From: Microbacteriaceae bacterium PS02068
GTDB lineage: Bacteria; Actinomycetota; Actinomycetes; Actinomycetales; Microbacteriaceae
Direction: 5' to 3'
Assembly (NCBI GenBank): GCA_029959325.1
Contig: JASCPF010000018.1
Coordinates: 1-49,362, forward strand
DNA: 49,362 nt
Part shown: piece by piece, positions 1-11,956 of the stretch
Numbering within the stretch: position 1 is the first letter of the stretch
How the letters are laid out: every line of letters starts with the position of its first letter
Made by a program: the position numbers and the translations under genes
The notes under the pieces: model-generated
Told to the model about the DNA's origin: nothing
Databases searched by the model: none
Seen by the model: the letters and a program-made list of their open reading frames with translations, nothing else

Positions 1-88
1 CTCGCAACCGGCGCGCGCGGAAAGACGTTACGCCCGCGGGCGCCCCGCGATCAAGTCGGGGCGCCCGCGGACGGCTAGTACCGGCCGG

Positions 89-847
89 TCAGGCCTTCGG
101 TGCGTCGGGCGCGTCTCCGGGTGCCGCAGCGGGCGGCTCGGTCGTCGGCGGGACGACCGGCGGGGCCGCGGGAGGAGGCGCGACGGGCGGCTGGGCTGCG
201 GGAGGCGTCGTCGGCGGCTGGTAGACCGGCGGCGCGGGAGGCTGGTAGCCCGCCGGGGGTGCCGGGGGCTGGTAGCCGGCCGGCGCGGCCGGAGGCTGGT
301 AGCCGGCCGGCGGCTGGTAGCCCGCGGGCGGCGCGGCGTAGCCCGCCGCCGGCTGCACGGGAATGCCCTGCCAGACGGTCCGGTCGGCGAAGAGGCCGTT
401 GGATGCCCACGGCGCGGGCGGCACGTTCGGGTTCCACCGCGACTTGTCGAACGCGTTGACGCCGAGCCAGACGATCGCGAGCGGCACGAAGAGAACGACC
501 CAGATGACGTCCTTCTGCAGCTTGAGCCCGACGCGCCAGGCCGCCATCGCGGCGACCGCCAGCGGCAGCAGGCTGATGATGAAGCCGAGCACCGGAATCT
601 GGCTCAGCAGCAGGCCGGCTCCGACGGCGATCAGCATCGCCCAGGGGCTCACATCGCCGAGCTTTGCGAAGACGAGGTAGTTGTACACGGGTACCCACGC
701 CCGCCAACGACCCTGCACGCCGGCCTTGTCGAAGATCTTCATGAGGAACCACGAGCTGAGCACGTATCCCGCAACCGCGAAGAGAAAGAAGAGGAATCCG
801 AATACGGCGAGGATCGCGAAGTATCCGGAGTCGGAGGAGCCGTACAT
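89..847 (-). CDS. DUF5684-like membrane protein with Pro-rich tail
   Basis: The product is 252 aa. The first ~140 residues are hydrophobic with about four membrane segments (near 8-32, 65-85, 88-105 and 115-132), and the WRAWVPVYNY stretch between the first two is typical of DUF5684-type proteins. From about residue 165 the chain is almost entirely Pro/Ala/Tyr/Gln, with repeats of the form AGYQPPA and then a Pro/Ala/Thr tail. Such tails usually lie in the cytoplasm or cell wall as flexible linkers or binding segments. The protein has no catalytic motif and its function is unknown. It is divergent from the DUF4282-like gene downstream. The ATG start is chosen because the hydrophobic segment begins soon after it. 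The family call rests on overall pattern and is moderately sure. Confidence 0.75.
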   Translation of the reverse strand: MYGSSDSGYFAILAVFGFLFFLFAVAGYVLSSWFLMKIFDKAGVQGRWRAWVPVYNYLVFAKLGDVSPWAMLIAVGAGLLLSQIPVLGFIISLLPLAVAAMAAWRVGLKLQKDVIWVVLFVPLAIVWLGVNAFDKSRWNPNVPPAPWASNGLFADRTVWQGIPVQPAAGYAAPPAGYQPPAGYQPPAAPAGYQPPAPPAGYQPPAPPVYQPPTTPPAAQPPVAPPPAAPPVVPPTTEPPAAAPGDAPDAPKA

Positions 848-1020
848 GGCTGAGACCTTCCTGTCGTGACTGCGCGCCGATCGGCGCGAGCGGAGAGGGC
901 AGACCGCCCCTCTGCTGTCATCGTAGGGGTGACGCCGGGCTCACGACCACACCGGGCTTCCTCGCGTGTCTGCGCCGCGGTCGATAGCCTGGCCACAGGC
1001 ATCCCTCCGGAAGGACCACC

Positions 1021-1518
1021 ATGACCGACGAGCAAACGCCCACTCCCCCTCCCCTGCCCGACCGCCCCGCAGCGGCAGCCGCCGCCGAGGCCGGCGTCGC
1101 GCCCGGCGACCTGGGGCCGACGCCGGGCATCGCGGGCGTCGACGACACCGGCGTGCGGCGCCTCACGGGCGACCTCGACGACATCGGTCGCGGCTTCCTG
1201 TCTGCGCTGTTCGACGTCAGCTTCACGCGGTTCATCACGCGCCGGCTCGCGAGCGTGTTCTTCCTGGTGGGACTCGTCGCGATCGGCATCGCCTTCGTGT
1301 CGACGTTCGCGGGCGGGATCATCTCGGGCATCGGGGCTCTCAGCTGGAACCCGGGCGGCGGCATCGCCCTGATCCTCTCGACGATCATCGTCGTGCCGGT
1401 AGTCGCCTTCCTCGCGGTCGTGCTGCTGCGCTTCGTCATCGAGTCGGGGGTCGCCCTGGTCGCGATCGCCGAGAACACCGAGCGCACCGCGCAGAACACC
1501 CGCACGGACCGGGGCTGA
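1021..1518 (+). CDS. DUF4282 domain-containing membrane protein
   Basis: The product is 165 aa. A Pro/Ala-rich soluble N-terminus (about 50 residues) leads into a DUF4282-type domain: a LFDVSFTRFIT-like entry helix, then two strong membrane segments near residues 78-100 and 115-140, then an amphipathic VESGVALVAIAENTERT-like end. DUF4282 proteins are small two-TM proteins of unknown function common in actinobacteria. The start is set by a good ribosome binding site (GGAAGGACC) just before the ATG. The gene is divergent from the DUF5684-like gene and convergent with the YaaA gene, so it is probably monocistronic. Confidence 0.8.
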   Translation: MTDEQTPTPPPLPDRPAAAAAAEAGVAPGDLGPTPGIAGVDDTGVRRLTGDLDDIGRGFLSALFDVSFTRFITRRLASVFFLVGLVAIGIAFVSTFAGGIISGIGALSWNPGGGIALILSTIIVVPVVAFLAVVLLRFVIESGVALVAIAENTERTAQNTRTDRG

Positions 1519-1544
1519 GCCGGGCCGGAACAGCGGCGGCCTCG

Positions 1545-2294
1545 TCAGACGACGAGGTCGAGCTCGCCCGGCGCGCCGGGGCGCACCGTGAGCCCGGCCT
1601 CCGCCGCCCAGGCGCTGAAGGCCCGTGCGCTCGCGACGCGGGGGCGCGCTTCGGCCAGACGCCGCACGAGCTCGCCCTTGGCGTGCTTGTTGAAGTGGTT
1701 CAGAGCGCGCACAGCGCCGCCTTCAGCCTCCGTGACGACACGCAGATACGCCGAGGGGATGCCTGCCGGCACGGGCCCCAGCGCGGCGTATGCCTCTGAC
1801 CGCAGGTCGAGCACGAACCGCGGCCCGGCCTCTGCGAGCGCCTGCGTCGTGGCATCCGCCCACACGCGGCGGAGCGCCGGGATGCCCGGGAGTACCGTGC
1901 CTGCCGAGAGGCGGTAGGTCGGGATCGGGTCGAGCGCCCCGATCAGGCCGAACGGCGCCGACTGGATCAGGACGTGCGCGCCGAGCCACCGCCGCGCGGG
2001 GGCGGGGAGCGCCGAGGCATCCAGCGCGTCGAACAGCACACCCGTGTAGCGGTCGATCGCGGGCAGGGTCGGTGCCGTGCGCAACGCAGCGTTGTCCGCG
2101 ATCTCGCCGCGTTGACGCTCGGAGAGCTTGAGGACGCGTGCCGCGGCATCCGCGTCGGCCGAGAGCGCGACGAGCGCGTCGACGACCGCCTCACGCTGCG
2201 CCGCGAGCTGCGGAAGCGCGAGCGCGGCGCCGTCGAGCGGACGCGCGCGCCCACCGGGGCGCTTCGTCTCGCTCGGGGGCAGCAGGATCAGCAT
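1545..2294 (-). CDS. yaaA: YaaA family peroxide-stress protein
   Basis: The product is 249 aa, close to the usual YaaA (DUF328) length. It opens with the family signature LLPPSETK and contains a conserved central LIQSAPFGLIGALDPIPTYRL block and a C-terminal NHFNKHAKGELVR block, both typical of the family. In E. coli YaaA lowers free iron during hydrogen peroxide stress and binds DNA; the same role here is an inference. It lies downstream of atpC on the same strand, with a palindromic repeat between them, so it may be a separate transcript. The cytoplasmic protein has no membrane segment. Confidence 0.9.
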   Translation of the reverse strand: MLILLPPSETKRPGGRARPLDGAALALPQLAAQREAVVDALVALSADADAAARVLKLSERQRGEIADNAALRTAPTLPAIDRYTGVLFDALDASALPAPARRWLGAHVLIQSAPFGLIGALDPIPTYRLSAGTVLPGIPALRRVWADATTQALAEAGPRFVLDLRSEAYAALGPVPAGIPSAYLRVVTEAEGGAVRALNHFNKHAKGELVRRLAEARPRVASARAFSAWAAEAGLTVRPGAPGELDLVV

Positions 2295-2310
2295 GGAAAA
2301 GACGTCTCGC

Positions 2311-2402
2311 GCGTTTCGACTCGCTTCGCTCGCTCAACGACCGGTCCACGAGGTTCGGTCGTTGAGCGAGCGCCAGCGAGTCGAAACGCAGAGTCGAAAC
2401 GC
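2311..2402. repeat. Palindromic repeat directly after atpC stop codon
   Basis: The left arm (from 2311) reads GTTTCGACTCGCTTCGCTCG and on into CTCAACGACCG. The right arm (about 2356-2389) is its near-perfect complement. A further half arm, GAGTCGAAAC (2391-2400), abuts the atpC stop codon at 2403-2405. Read on the minus strand, the element starts two bases after the atpC TAG. The long hairpin without a clear U-run could act as an RNA 3'-end stabiliser or terminator. The same word recurs at 11875-11956 and at 24793-24814. Confidence 0.85.
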
Positions 2403-2660
2403 CTACTCCAGGGCGGCGTGACCGGCGACGATCGTGAGCTCGTCGGCCTCCATCGAGAGGAAGCCGTCCTGTGCGCTCGCGACGACCTTCGTGCCGTCGG
2501 TCTGCGTAATGCGCACCTGGCCTTCGGCGAGGATCGCCAGCACGGGCTCGTGGCCGGTCATGAAGCCGATCTCGCCCTCGACGGTCTTGGCGACGACGAG
2601 GGATGCCTCGCCGTGCCAGACCTCCTCCTCAGCGGAGACGAGGGTGACGGTCAGCGCCAT
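2403..2660 (-). CDS. atpC: ATP synthase epsilon subunit (short form)
   Basis: The product is 85 aa, the last gene of the ATP synthase operon. The sequence covers only the N-terminal beta-sandwich of epsilon (TVTLVSAEEEVWHGEA at the start; GEIGFMTGHEPVLAIL in the middle, the usual region that contacts gamma and the c-ring). It ends in the last beta strand, about 40-50 residues short of E. coli epsilon, so the C-terminal two-helix inhibitory domain is missing. The ATG at 2660 is favoured over upstream in-frame starts because it lies one base after the atpD stop and gives the canonical N-terminus. Loss of the hairpin removes the usual epsilon-mediated inhibition of ATP hydrolysis; that consequence is inferred from family knowledge. 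Confidence 0.93.
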   Translation of the reverse strand: MALTVTLVSAEEEVWHGEASLVVAKTVEGEIGFMTGHEPVLAILAEGQVRITQTDGTKVVASAQDGFLSMEADELTIVAGHAALE

Positions 2661-2661
2661 G

Positions 2662-4146
<1,485 letters not shown>

Positions 4147-5064
4147 TTACTTGCCGGATGCCAGGGCGTCGGCGCCGCCGACGATCTCGGCGATCTGCTG
4201 TGTGATCTCGGCCTGGCGCGCGTTGTTGCGCAGGCGGGTGTAGTCGGTGATGAGCTTGTCGGCGTTGTCGCTCGCGCTCTTCATCGCCTTCTGGGTCGCG
4301 GCGTGCTTGGCGGCCGACGACTGCAGCAGGGCGTTGAACACGCGGCTCTGCACGTAGGTCGGCAGCAGCGCGTCGAGGACGACCTCGGGGCTCGGCTCGA
4401 ACTCGTAGAGCGGGTACACCTGGCTCGGGCCGGCGCCCGCCGACTCCACGACCTCGTCGGCTTCGACGACCTCGAGCGGCAGCAGACGCACGGTCTGCGG
4501 CTCTTGCGTCATCATGCTGACGAAGCGGTTGAAGACGAGGTGGATCTCATCGACGCCGCCCTCTTCGTCGCCGCCGCGGTCGTAGGCATCCAACAGCGCG
4601 CCCGCGATCTGCTCGGCGGTGTTGAAGTGCGGGGTGTCGGTGTCGCCCGTCCACTCCCCCGCCGCCGGCAGGCGACGGAACTGGAAGTAGCCCACGGCCT
4701 TGCGGCCCACGAGGTAGAACACCACGTCCTTGCCCTGCGAGCGCAGGAGCTCGGCCAGCTGCATGCCCTCGCGGAGGATCTGCGAGTTGAACGCGCCCGC
4801 GAGACCACGGTCGGAGGCGAAGATGACGACCGCCGAGCGGCGGATCACCTCACGCTCGGTCGTGAGCGGGTGCTGGACGTTCGAGTGCGTCGCCACGGCG
4901 GAGACGGCCCGCGTCACGGCGCGCGCGAAGGGAGACGACGCGCGGACGCGCGCCATCGCCTTCTGAATGCGCGAAGCCGCGATGAGTTCCATCGCCTTCG
5001 TGATCTTCTTGGTCGTCTGGGCAGAAGAGATCTTCTGCTTGTAGACCCGGAGTTGTGCGCCCAT
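4147..5064 (-). CDS. atpG: ATP synthase subunit gamma
   Basis: The product is 305 aa, the central rotor shaft of F1. The N-terminal coiled helix ([25 protein letters not shown]) and the C-terminal helix ending [27 protein letters not shown] are the two halves of the antiparallel shaft, and the Rossmann-like middle domain lies between them. The insertion around residues 130-175 (a Gly/Asp/Glu-rich loop, DRGGDEEGG) makes it slightly longer than the E. coli protein, as is usual in actinobacteria. It sits between atpA and atpD in the standard order. Confidence 0.97.
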   Translation of the reverse strand: MGAQLRVYKQKISSAQTTKKITKAMELIAASRIQKAMARVRASSPFARAVTRAVSAVATHSNVQHPLTTEREVIRRSAVVIFASDRGLAGAFNSQILREGMQLAELLRSQGKDVVFYLVGRKAVGYFQFRRLPAAGEWTGDTDTPHFNTAEQIAGALLDAYDRGGDEEGGVDEIHLVFNRFVSMMTQEPQTVRLLPLEVVEADEVVESAGAGPSQVYPLYEFEPSPEVVLDALLPTYVQSRVFNALLQSSAAKHAATQKAMKSASDNADKLITDYTRLRNNARQAEITQQIAEIVGGADALASGK

Positions 5065-5106
5065 TGGTTTTCTGTGTCAGGTTTCCTGTCTCAGGTGCCG
5101 CCGGCC

Positions 5107-6750
5107 TCAGCCGCGGCGACCCTTGACGATCTGCGCCTGGTTGACGTCGTCCTCGTTCGCGGCGGAGACCTCTTCGTGACCCGGCTTGTTGATGGCCTGG
5201 CCCTTGCCGCCCTGGAACTCGAGGATGAAGGCATCCGTGACCTTGTCGAGCTCTGCCGCGGTCGCGTCGTCGAGGACGTTCGTGTCGCGCAGGGTGTCGA
5301 GGATCGTCGTGTTGCGCTTGAGGTAGTCGAGCAGATCGCGCTCGAAGCGCAGCACGTCCTCGACCTCGAGCGTGTCGAGCTTGCCGTTCGTGCCGGCCCA
5401 GATCGAGACGACCTGCTCTTCGACGGGGTACGGGTCGTACTGGGGCTGCTTGAGCAGCTCGGTCAGACGCGCGCCACGGGCGAGCTGGCGACGGGATGCC
5501 GCGTCGAGGTCGGACGCGAACATCGCGAACGCCTCGAGCGAGCGGTACTGGGCGAGCTCGAGCTTGAGCGTGCCCGAGACCTTCTTGATCGACTTGACCT
5601 GGGCGTCACCACCGACGCGCGACACCGAGATGCCCACGTCGACGGCGGGGCGCTGGTTGGCGTTGAACAGGTCGGACTGCAGGAAGATCTGGCCGTCGGT
5701 GATCGAGATCACGTTCGTCGGGATGTAGGCCGACACGTCGTTGGCCTTCGTCTCGATGATCGGCAGGCCCGTCATCGAGCCCGCGCCGAGCTCGTCGCTC
5801 AGCTTCGCGCAGCGCTCGAGCAGACGCGAGTGCAGGTAGAAGACATCGCCCGGGTATGCCTCGCGGCCCGGCGGGCGGCGCAGCAGCAGCGACACGGCGC
5901 GGTAGGCCTCGGCCTGCTTCGACAGGTCGTCGAAGATGATCAGGACGTGCTTGCCGCCGTACATCCAGTGCTGGCCGATGGCCGAGCCGGTGTAGGGGGC
6001 CAGGTACTTGAAGCCGGCCGGGTCGGATGCCGGGGCGGCGACGATCGTCGTGTACTCCATCGCGCCGGCGTCTTCGAGGGCGCCCTTGACGCCCGCGATG
6101 GTCGAGCCCTTCTGACCGATGGCGACGTAGATGCAGCGCACCTGCTTGTTGACATCGCCCGAGTCCCAGTTGGCCTTCTGGTTGATGATCGTGTCGATCG
6201 CGATGGCCGTCTTGCCGGTCTGGCGGTCGCCGATGATCAGCTGACGCTGGCCGCGACCGACCGGGATCATCGCGTCGATGGCCTTGATGCCGGTCTGCAT
6301 CGGCTCGTGCACGCTCTTGCGCTGCATGACGCCGGGCGCCTGCAGCTCGAGGGCGCGACGACCCTCGACCGGGGTGACCTCGCCGAGGCCGTCGATCGGG
6401 TTGCCGAGCGGGTCGACGACGCGACCCAGGTAGCCGTCGCCGACGGGCACCGAGAGCACCTCGCCGGTGCGGGTGACCTTCTGGCCTGCCTCGATGCCGG
6501 AGAACTCACCGAGCACCACGACACCGATCTCGTTCTCGTCGAGGTTCAGCGCGAGGCCTTCCACGCCGTTGTCGAAGCGGACGAGCTCGTTCGCCATGAC
6601 GCCGGGGAGTCCCTCGACGTGGGCGATGCCGTCAGCGGCATCCACGACGGTGCCGACCTCGGTCGCCGCGGCGCCGGTCGGCTCGTAGGCGGCGACGAAG
6701 TCTTTCAGCGCGTCACGGATGACGTCGGGGCTGATGGTCAGATCTGCCAT
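5107..6750 (-). CDS. atpA: ATP synthase subunit alpha
   Basis: The product is 547 aa, the non-catalytic nucleotide-binding subunit of F1. The Walker A motif GDRQTGKT lies at about residues 173-180, and the alpha-specific [20 protein letters not shown] block follows in the middle. The ATG at 6750 ([10 protein letters not shown]) is chosen over an upstream in-frame start because an AGAAGGAA ribosome site precedes it and it matches the normal alpha N-terminus. The C-terminal ~35 residues are a polar extension (Glu/Asp/Asn-rich, ending KGRRG). Mycobacterial alpha subunits also have a C-terminal extension, which suppresses ATP hydrolysis; whether this one does is untested. Confidence 0.98.
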   Translation of the reverse strand: MADLTISPDVIRDALKDFVAAYEPTGAAATEVGTVVDAADGIAHVEGLPGVMANELVRFDNGVEGLALNLDENEIGVVVLGEFSGIEAGQKVTRTGEVLSVPVGDGYLGRVVDPLGNPIDGLGEVTPVEGRRALELQAPGVMQRKSVHEPMQTGIKAIDAMIPVGRGQRQLIIGDRQTGKTAIAIDTIINQKANWDSGDVNKQVRCIYVAIGQKGSTIAGVKGALEDAGAMEYTTIVAAPASDPAGFKYLAPYTGSAIGQHWMYGGKHVLIIFDDLSKQAEAYRAVSLLLRRPPGREAYPGDVFYLHSRLLERCAKLSDELGAGSMTGLPIIETKANDVSAYIPTNVISITDGQIFLQSDLFNANQRPAVDVGISVSRVGGDAQVKSIKKVSGTLKLELAQYRSLEAFAMFASDLDAASRRQLARGARLTELLKQPQYDPYPVEEQVVSIWAGTNGKLDTLEVEDVLRFERDLLDYLKRNTTILDTLRDTNVLDDATAAELDKVTDAFILEFQGGKGQAINKPGHEEVSAANEDDVNQAQIVKGRRG

Positions 6751-6766
6751 GGTGTTCCTTCTGTTT

Positions 6767-7554
6767 TCAGCCAGCGAGGCGCTGGCGCAAGTCGTTGATG
6801 CGGGACGAGACGGTCCCATCGATGACGTCGTCGCCGATTTCGACGCGCATGCCGCCGAGCACCTGCGGGTCGACCACGACGTTCACGGTGACCGCGGTGT
6901 CGTAGCGGGCGCTGAGGGCGTCAGCGAGGCGCTGCTGCTGCGTGGCATCCAGCGCCGCCGCCACGCGCACGGTGGCGACGGTCTTGCCGCGCTGGTCGGC
7001 GACGAGGCGCAGCGCCCGGTTCAGCAGAGACCGCACGCGGCGCTCGCGGGGATTCTGCACGAGCTGCGCGGTGATCAGCACCGTCGCCTCGCTCGCACGT
7101 CCGCCGAGCAGCTTCTCGACGAGGGCTCCCTTGGCGGAGGTGTCACCGAGACGGCTGCCGAGCGCGAGTTCGAGCTCGGGGTTCGCCGCCACGGTGCGCG
7201 CGACCTGGAACAGCTCGCCCTCGACATCCGTCGTCGGCGCACCGAGGGCGGCCGCGCGGATCGCGAGTTCTTCGATGCCCGAGATCAGGTCGTCGAGAGA
7301 CGACCAGCGCTGGGCGACCGCGGAGCTCAGCAGCTGCACGGCCACCGGGCTGTAGCCAGCGAACACCGACCGAGCGACCTGAGCGCGTGCCGCGCCGGGC
7401 GCGCCCCATGCCGAGAGCGCGCCGCCCAGCTGCGACGAGTCGGCGATCTCGCGCGCGGCCGCGAACAGCTCGCGGGCGACCGAGAGGTCCCTCACGGTCG
7501 CTGCCGTCAGCTCGGCGGTGGTCGTCGCCAGTGCCTGAGTGGTCGCGCTTCCCA

Positions 7555-7555
<1 letters not shown>
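6767..7555 (-). CDS. atpH: ATP synthase subunit delta
   Basis: The product is 262 aa, considerably longer than the ~177-aa E. coli delta and typical of actinobacterial forms. The N-terminal helical bundle, which binds the top of F1, covers about the first 100 residues and is extended by a region absent from E. coli. The C-terminal part, with [19 protein letters not shown] and [24 protein letters not shown], carries the strongly conserved delta signature. In Mycobacterium delta is fused to a b-type subunit; here it is separate. The start codon overlaps the atpF stop (TAATG), which suggests translational coupling. Confidence 0.96.
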
Positions 7556-8109
<554 letters not shown>

Positions 8110-8128
8110 TTAACTCTGGTGGTGACGA

Positions 8129-9311
<1,183 letters not shown>

Positions 9312-9350
9312 CTTGTGTGAGGCGGCGCGAACGGGCGCAGGTACAGCGTA

Positions 9351-9935
9351 TCAGTCGCGGGGGGTCCCCGCGTCCGTCGGGAGATCTGCGGCCGAGGCAT
9401 CCCCCTCTTCCGCCGCGAGCGGGGCGAGAGACGGGCGCCGCGCCTCGTCGATGACGTCGGCGAGCGTCGGCAGCGACACGTCGCCCACGTGCGGCACGCG
9501 CATCTTCAGCATCACGACGACGTCGATGACGAGGGATGCCACGACGCTCACGACCAACGCGACGAAGAACACCGTGTTGTTGAGCCAGGGCTGACCGCGC
9601 AGCACGAACAGGACGACGATGAACAGCGCGAACTTGATGATCCAGCCGCCCATCACGGCGCCGAAGAAGATCGGCACGTAGAGCGGATCGCCGTACCAGC
9701 GGTTGGCGATGAGGATCGTTCCCGCGGTGAGCGAGAGGAAGACCGCGGCGAGCAGGATCGCCACGAGCGCGCTCCACAGCCCCGAGGTGCCGGCGACCGC
9801 GAACCCGATGATCGCGCCGACGATCGCGAGCGCCGCGGTCACCACCGCCGACCAGATCAGGGTCGTGCGGAACAGCCGATTGCTAGAGACGTCGCGGCGC
9901 GCGCCGGACGTCGAGGGTGCGGGGGTCTCGGTCAT
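9351..9935 (-). CDS. AtpI-like ATP synthase accessory membrane protein
   Basis: The product is 194 aa with four predicted membrane helices (about residues 28-48, 52-75, 88-108 and 115-138), flanked by a short N-terminal Thr/Ser region and an acidic C-terminal tail of about 45 residues. Position between the WecA-like gene and atpB, and four-helix hydrophobicity, match the AtpI/'hypothetical protein upstream of atpB' of actinobacteria. AtpI helps c-ring assembly in other bacteria, but the sequence here is divergent and the role is inferred mainly from position. The ATG overlaps the stop codon of the upstream gene (ATGA), so the two are translationally coupled. Confidence 0.78.
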   Translation of the reverse strand: MTETPAPSTSGARRDVSSNRLFRTTLIWSAVVTAALAIVGAIIGFAVAGTSGLWSALVAILLAAVFLSLTAGTILIANRWYGDPLYVPIFFGAVMGGWIIKFALFIVVLFVLRGQPWLNNTVFFVALVVSVVASLVIDVVVMLKMRVPHVGDVSLPTLADVIDEARRPSLAPLAAEEGDASAADLPTDAGTPRD

Positions 9936-11101
9936 GAGGTCCTCGGTTCGGGGAGGTCGGCGGCACTCACGCGAGCACGCGGCACCGTAGGGAGGAGGGT
10001 GACGGCGATGCACGCGGCGGCGCCGAGGATCAGGTAGCCCACGCCGAGCAGATACTCGCCGGGCCAGTCCTGCGTCGTGCCGAGATACATCAGCAGCACG
10101 CCGATCGAGATGACGGCGGTCCAGGCGTAGAAGACGAGCACGGCATCGCGGTCGCTGTGACCCATGTCGAGCATGCGATGGTGCAGGTGCCCCCGATCGG
10201 GCGAGAACGGCGACTTGCCCCGGCCCACCCGGCGGACGACCGCCATGCCGAAGTCGAGCAGGGGCAGCAGCACCACCACGATCGGCAGCACGATCGGGAT
10301 GAACGCGCCGAGCAGCTGCGACCGCCCGAACACGTTGTTGTCGCTGACGAGATTCGGGTCGAGGCCGCCCGTGAACGTGATCGCCGAGACCGCCATCAGG
10401 AAGCCGATCAGCAGCGCGCCGGAATCGCCCATGAAGAGCTTCGACGGATTCCAATTCAGGGGCAGGAAGCCGAGGCAGACGCCGATCAGCACGGCCGCGA
10501 TGAACGGCGCCAGGTTCGCGTAGCTCGAGGCGCCGAAGTCGCGCAGCACGATGTACGTGTACACGAAGAAGACGAAGTTCGAGATCAGTGCGACGCCCGC
10601 GACGAGTCCGTCGAGACCGTCGATGAAGTTCACCGCGTTCATGACGACGACGATCGCGAACATCGACAGCGCGAAGAGCACCCAGGGCGGCAGCACGAGC
10701 TGCCCGCCGATCGGGAGGTAGAAGATCTGCACGCCGCCGATCCAGACGACGGTGCCCGCGGCGACGAACTGCGCGGCGAGCTTGATCATCCAGTCGAGAT
10801 CCCACAGGTCGTCGGCGACCCCGACGATGACGATCAGGGTCGCCGCGGCGAGGATCGACCAGTTCTGCGCCGGATCGGTCCAGATGATCGAGAAGTAGGG
10901 AACCTGCGACGATAGCGCGAACGCCGTCACGACACCGAGGAACATCGCGACGCCGCCGATGCGGGGCTTGGGCGTCGTGTGCACGTCGCGCTCGCGGATT
11001 GCGGGATACAGCTTGAAACGCAGTCCCACACGCCACATGATCGCCGTGAAGCCCAACGTGACCACCGCGGTCACGAGGACGGTGAAGACGTAGAACCTCA
11101 C
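9932..11101 (-). CDS. wecA: WecA/TagO-like undecaprenyl-phosphate sugar-1-P transferase
   Basis: The product is 389 aa with about eleven membrane helices. It is a member of the MraY/WecA family, which transfers GlcNAc-1-phosphate (or a related sugar phosphate) from UDP-sugar to undecaprenyl or decaprenyl phosphate and starts cell-wall glycopolymer synthesis. Visible motifs are the cytoplasmic DD loop (GVADDLWDLDW), NAVNFIDGLDGL, FMGDSGALLIGF and the His-rich RGHLHHRMLDMGH loop typical of WecA rather than MraY. In mycobacteria the ortholog (wecA/rfe) is found in this same place upstream of atpI. The GTG start lies 6 bp after the tsaC stop. Confidence 0.93.
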   Translation of the reverse strand: MRFYVFTVLVTAVVTLGFTAIMWRVGLRFKLYPAIRERDVHTTPKPRIGGVAMFLGVVTAFALSSQVPYFSIIWTDPAQNWSILAAATLIVIVGVADDLWDLDWMIKLAAQFVAAGTVVWIGGVQIFYLPIGGQLVLPPWVLFALSMFAIVVVMNAVNFIDGLDGLVAGVALISNFVFFVYTYIVLRDFGASSYANLAPFIAAVLIGVCLGFLPLNWNPSKLFMGDSGALLIGFLMAVSAITFTGGLDPNLVSDNNVFGRSQLLGAFIPIVLPIVVVLLPLLDFGMAVVRRVGRGKSPFSPDRGHLHHRMLDMGHSDRDAVLVFYAWTAVISIGVLLMYLGTTQDWPGEYLLGVGYLILGAAACIAVTLLPTVPRARVSAADLPEPRTS

Positions 11102-11107
11102 GGGCGC

Positions 11108-11851
11108 TCAGGCGGTCTCGTCGGGGACCGGAGCCGGGCGGTCGACCGGCCGCGCTCCGCCGTCGCCCGGCAACGGGGCATCCGGATCTTCGGGCTCGAG
11201 CAGGTCGCCGAGCACCGCGCGCAGGCGGTCGCGACTGATCGCGCCGTCGCGGAGCACGCGCGCACGTCGACCCGCGCCGGCGATGAGTCCGGTCGCATCG
11301 ATGATCGTCGAGGCGACGCCGGTGTCAGAGGGGCCGCCATCGAGATAGACCGAGACCGAGTCGCCCAGCATCTCCAGTGCGCCGTGCACGTCGATCGCGG
11401 CGGTCCGCTTCGTGAGGTTCGCACTCGAGACGGCGAGGGGGCCGCATTCCTCGAGCAGCTCGAGGGTGATCGGATCGGCGGGCATCCGCACGGCGACAGT
11501 GCCACCCGTGTCACCGAGATCCCACGACAGCGAAGGCTGCGCGGGCAGCACGATCGTGAGGCCACCCGGCCAGAACGCCTCGACGAGGCGCTCGACGGGT
11601 TCAGGGACTTCGGCGACGAGCGCGCGCATCGTCGTGAGTCCGGCGACCAGGACGGGCGGGGGCGACTGACGCCCGCGGCCTTTCGCGGCGAGCAACCGTG
11701 CGACGGCCGACGCGCTGAAGGCGTCGGCCGCGATGCCATACACCGTGTCGGTCGGCAGAACGACGAGTTCACCGCGGCTGATGGCCTGGCGGGCCCGCCG
11801 CATGCCGGGCAGCACCTGCGCCGAATCGCGGCAGTCGTAGACGTCAGACAT
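11108..11851 (-). CDS. tsaC: L-threonylcarbamoyladenylate synthase (Sua5/YrdC family)
   Basis: The product is 247 aa. It makes threonylcarbamoyl-AMP from threonine, bicarbonate and ATP, the first step of t6A modification at tRNA position 37. The YrdC-fold signature is clear: ELVVLPTDTVYGIAADAFS near residue 30, KGRGRQSPPPVLVAG, FWPGGLTIVLPAQ, and the VAVRMPADP and VSSANLTKR blocks. A C-terminal extension of ~35 residues is Pro/Asp-rich and lacks a full Sua5 domain, so it is the short TsaC type. It sits between prmC and wecA, the standard actinobacterial order. Confidence 0.95.
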   Translation of the reverse strand: MSDVYDCRDSAQVLPGMRRARQAISRGELVVLPTDTVYGIAADAFSASAVARLLAAKGRGRQSPPPVLVAGLTTMRALVAEVPEPVERLVEAFWPGGLTIVLPAQPSLSWDLGDTGGTVAVRMPADPITLELLEECGPLAVSSANLTKRTAAIDVHGALEMLGDSVSVYLDGGPSDTGVASTIIDATGLIAGAGRRARVLRDGAISRDRLRAVLGDLLEPEDPDAPLPGDGGARPVDRPAPVPDETA

Positions 11852-11874
11852 AACCGCCCCAGTCTACGGTGGTG

Positions 11875-11956
11875 CGTTTCGACTCGCTTCGCTCGCTCAA
11901 CGAGCGGGAGCGCTACCCCGGTCGTTGAGCGACGAGCGCAGCGAGGAGTCGAAACG
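11875..11956. repeat. Palindromic repeat directly after prmC stop codon
   Basis: The arms CGTTTCGACTCGCTTCGCTC...AACGA (11875-11903) and TCGTTGAGCG...GAGTCGAAACG (about 11922-11956) form a long imperfect hairpin with a ~20-base loop. The element begins one base after the prmC TGA (11957-11959) when read on the minus strand. It uses the same GTTTCGACTC word as the repeat after atpC and the half copy after the LmeA-like gene. Confidence 0.85.
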
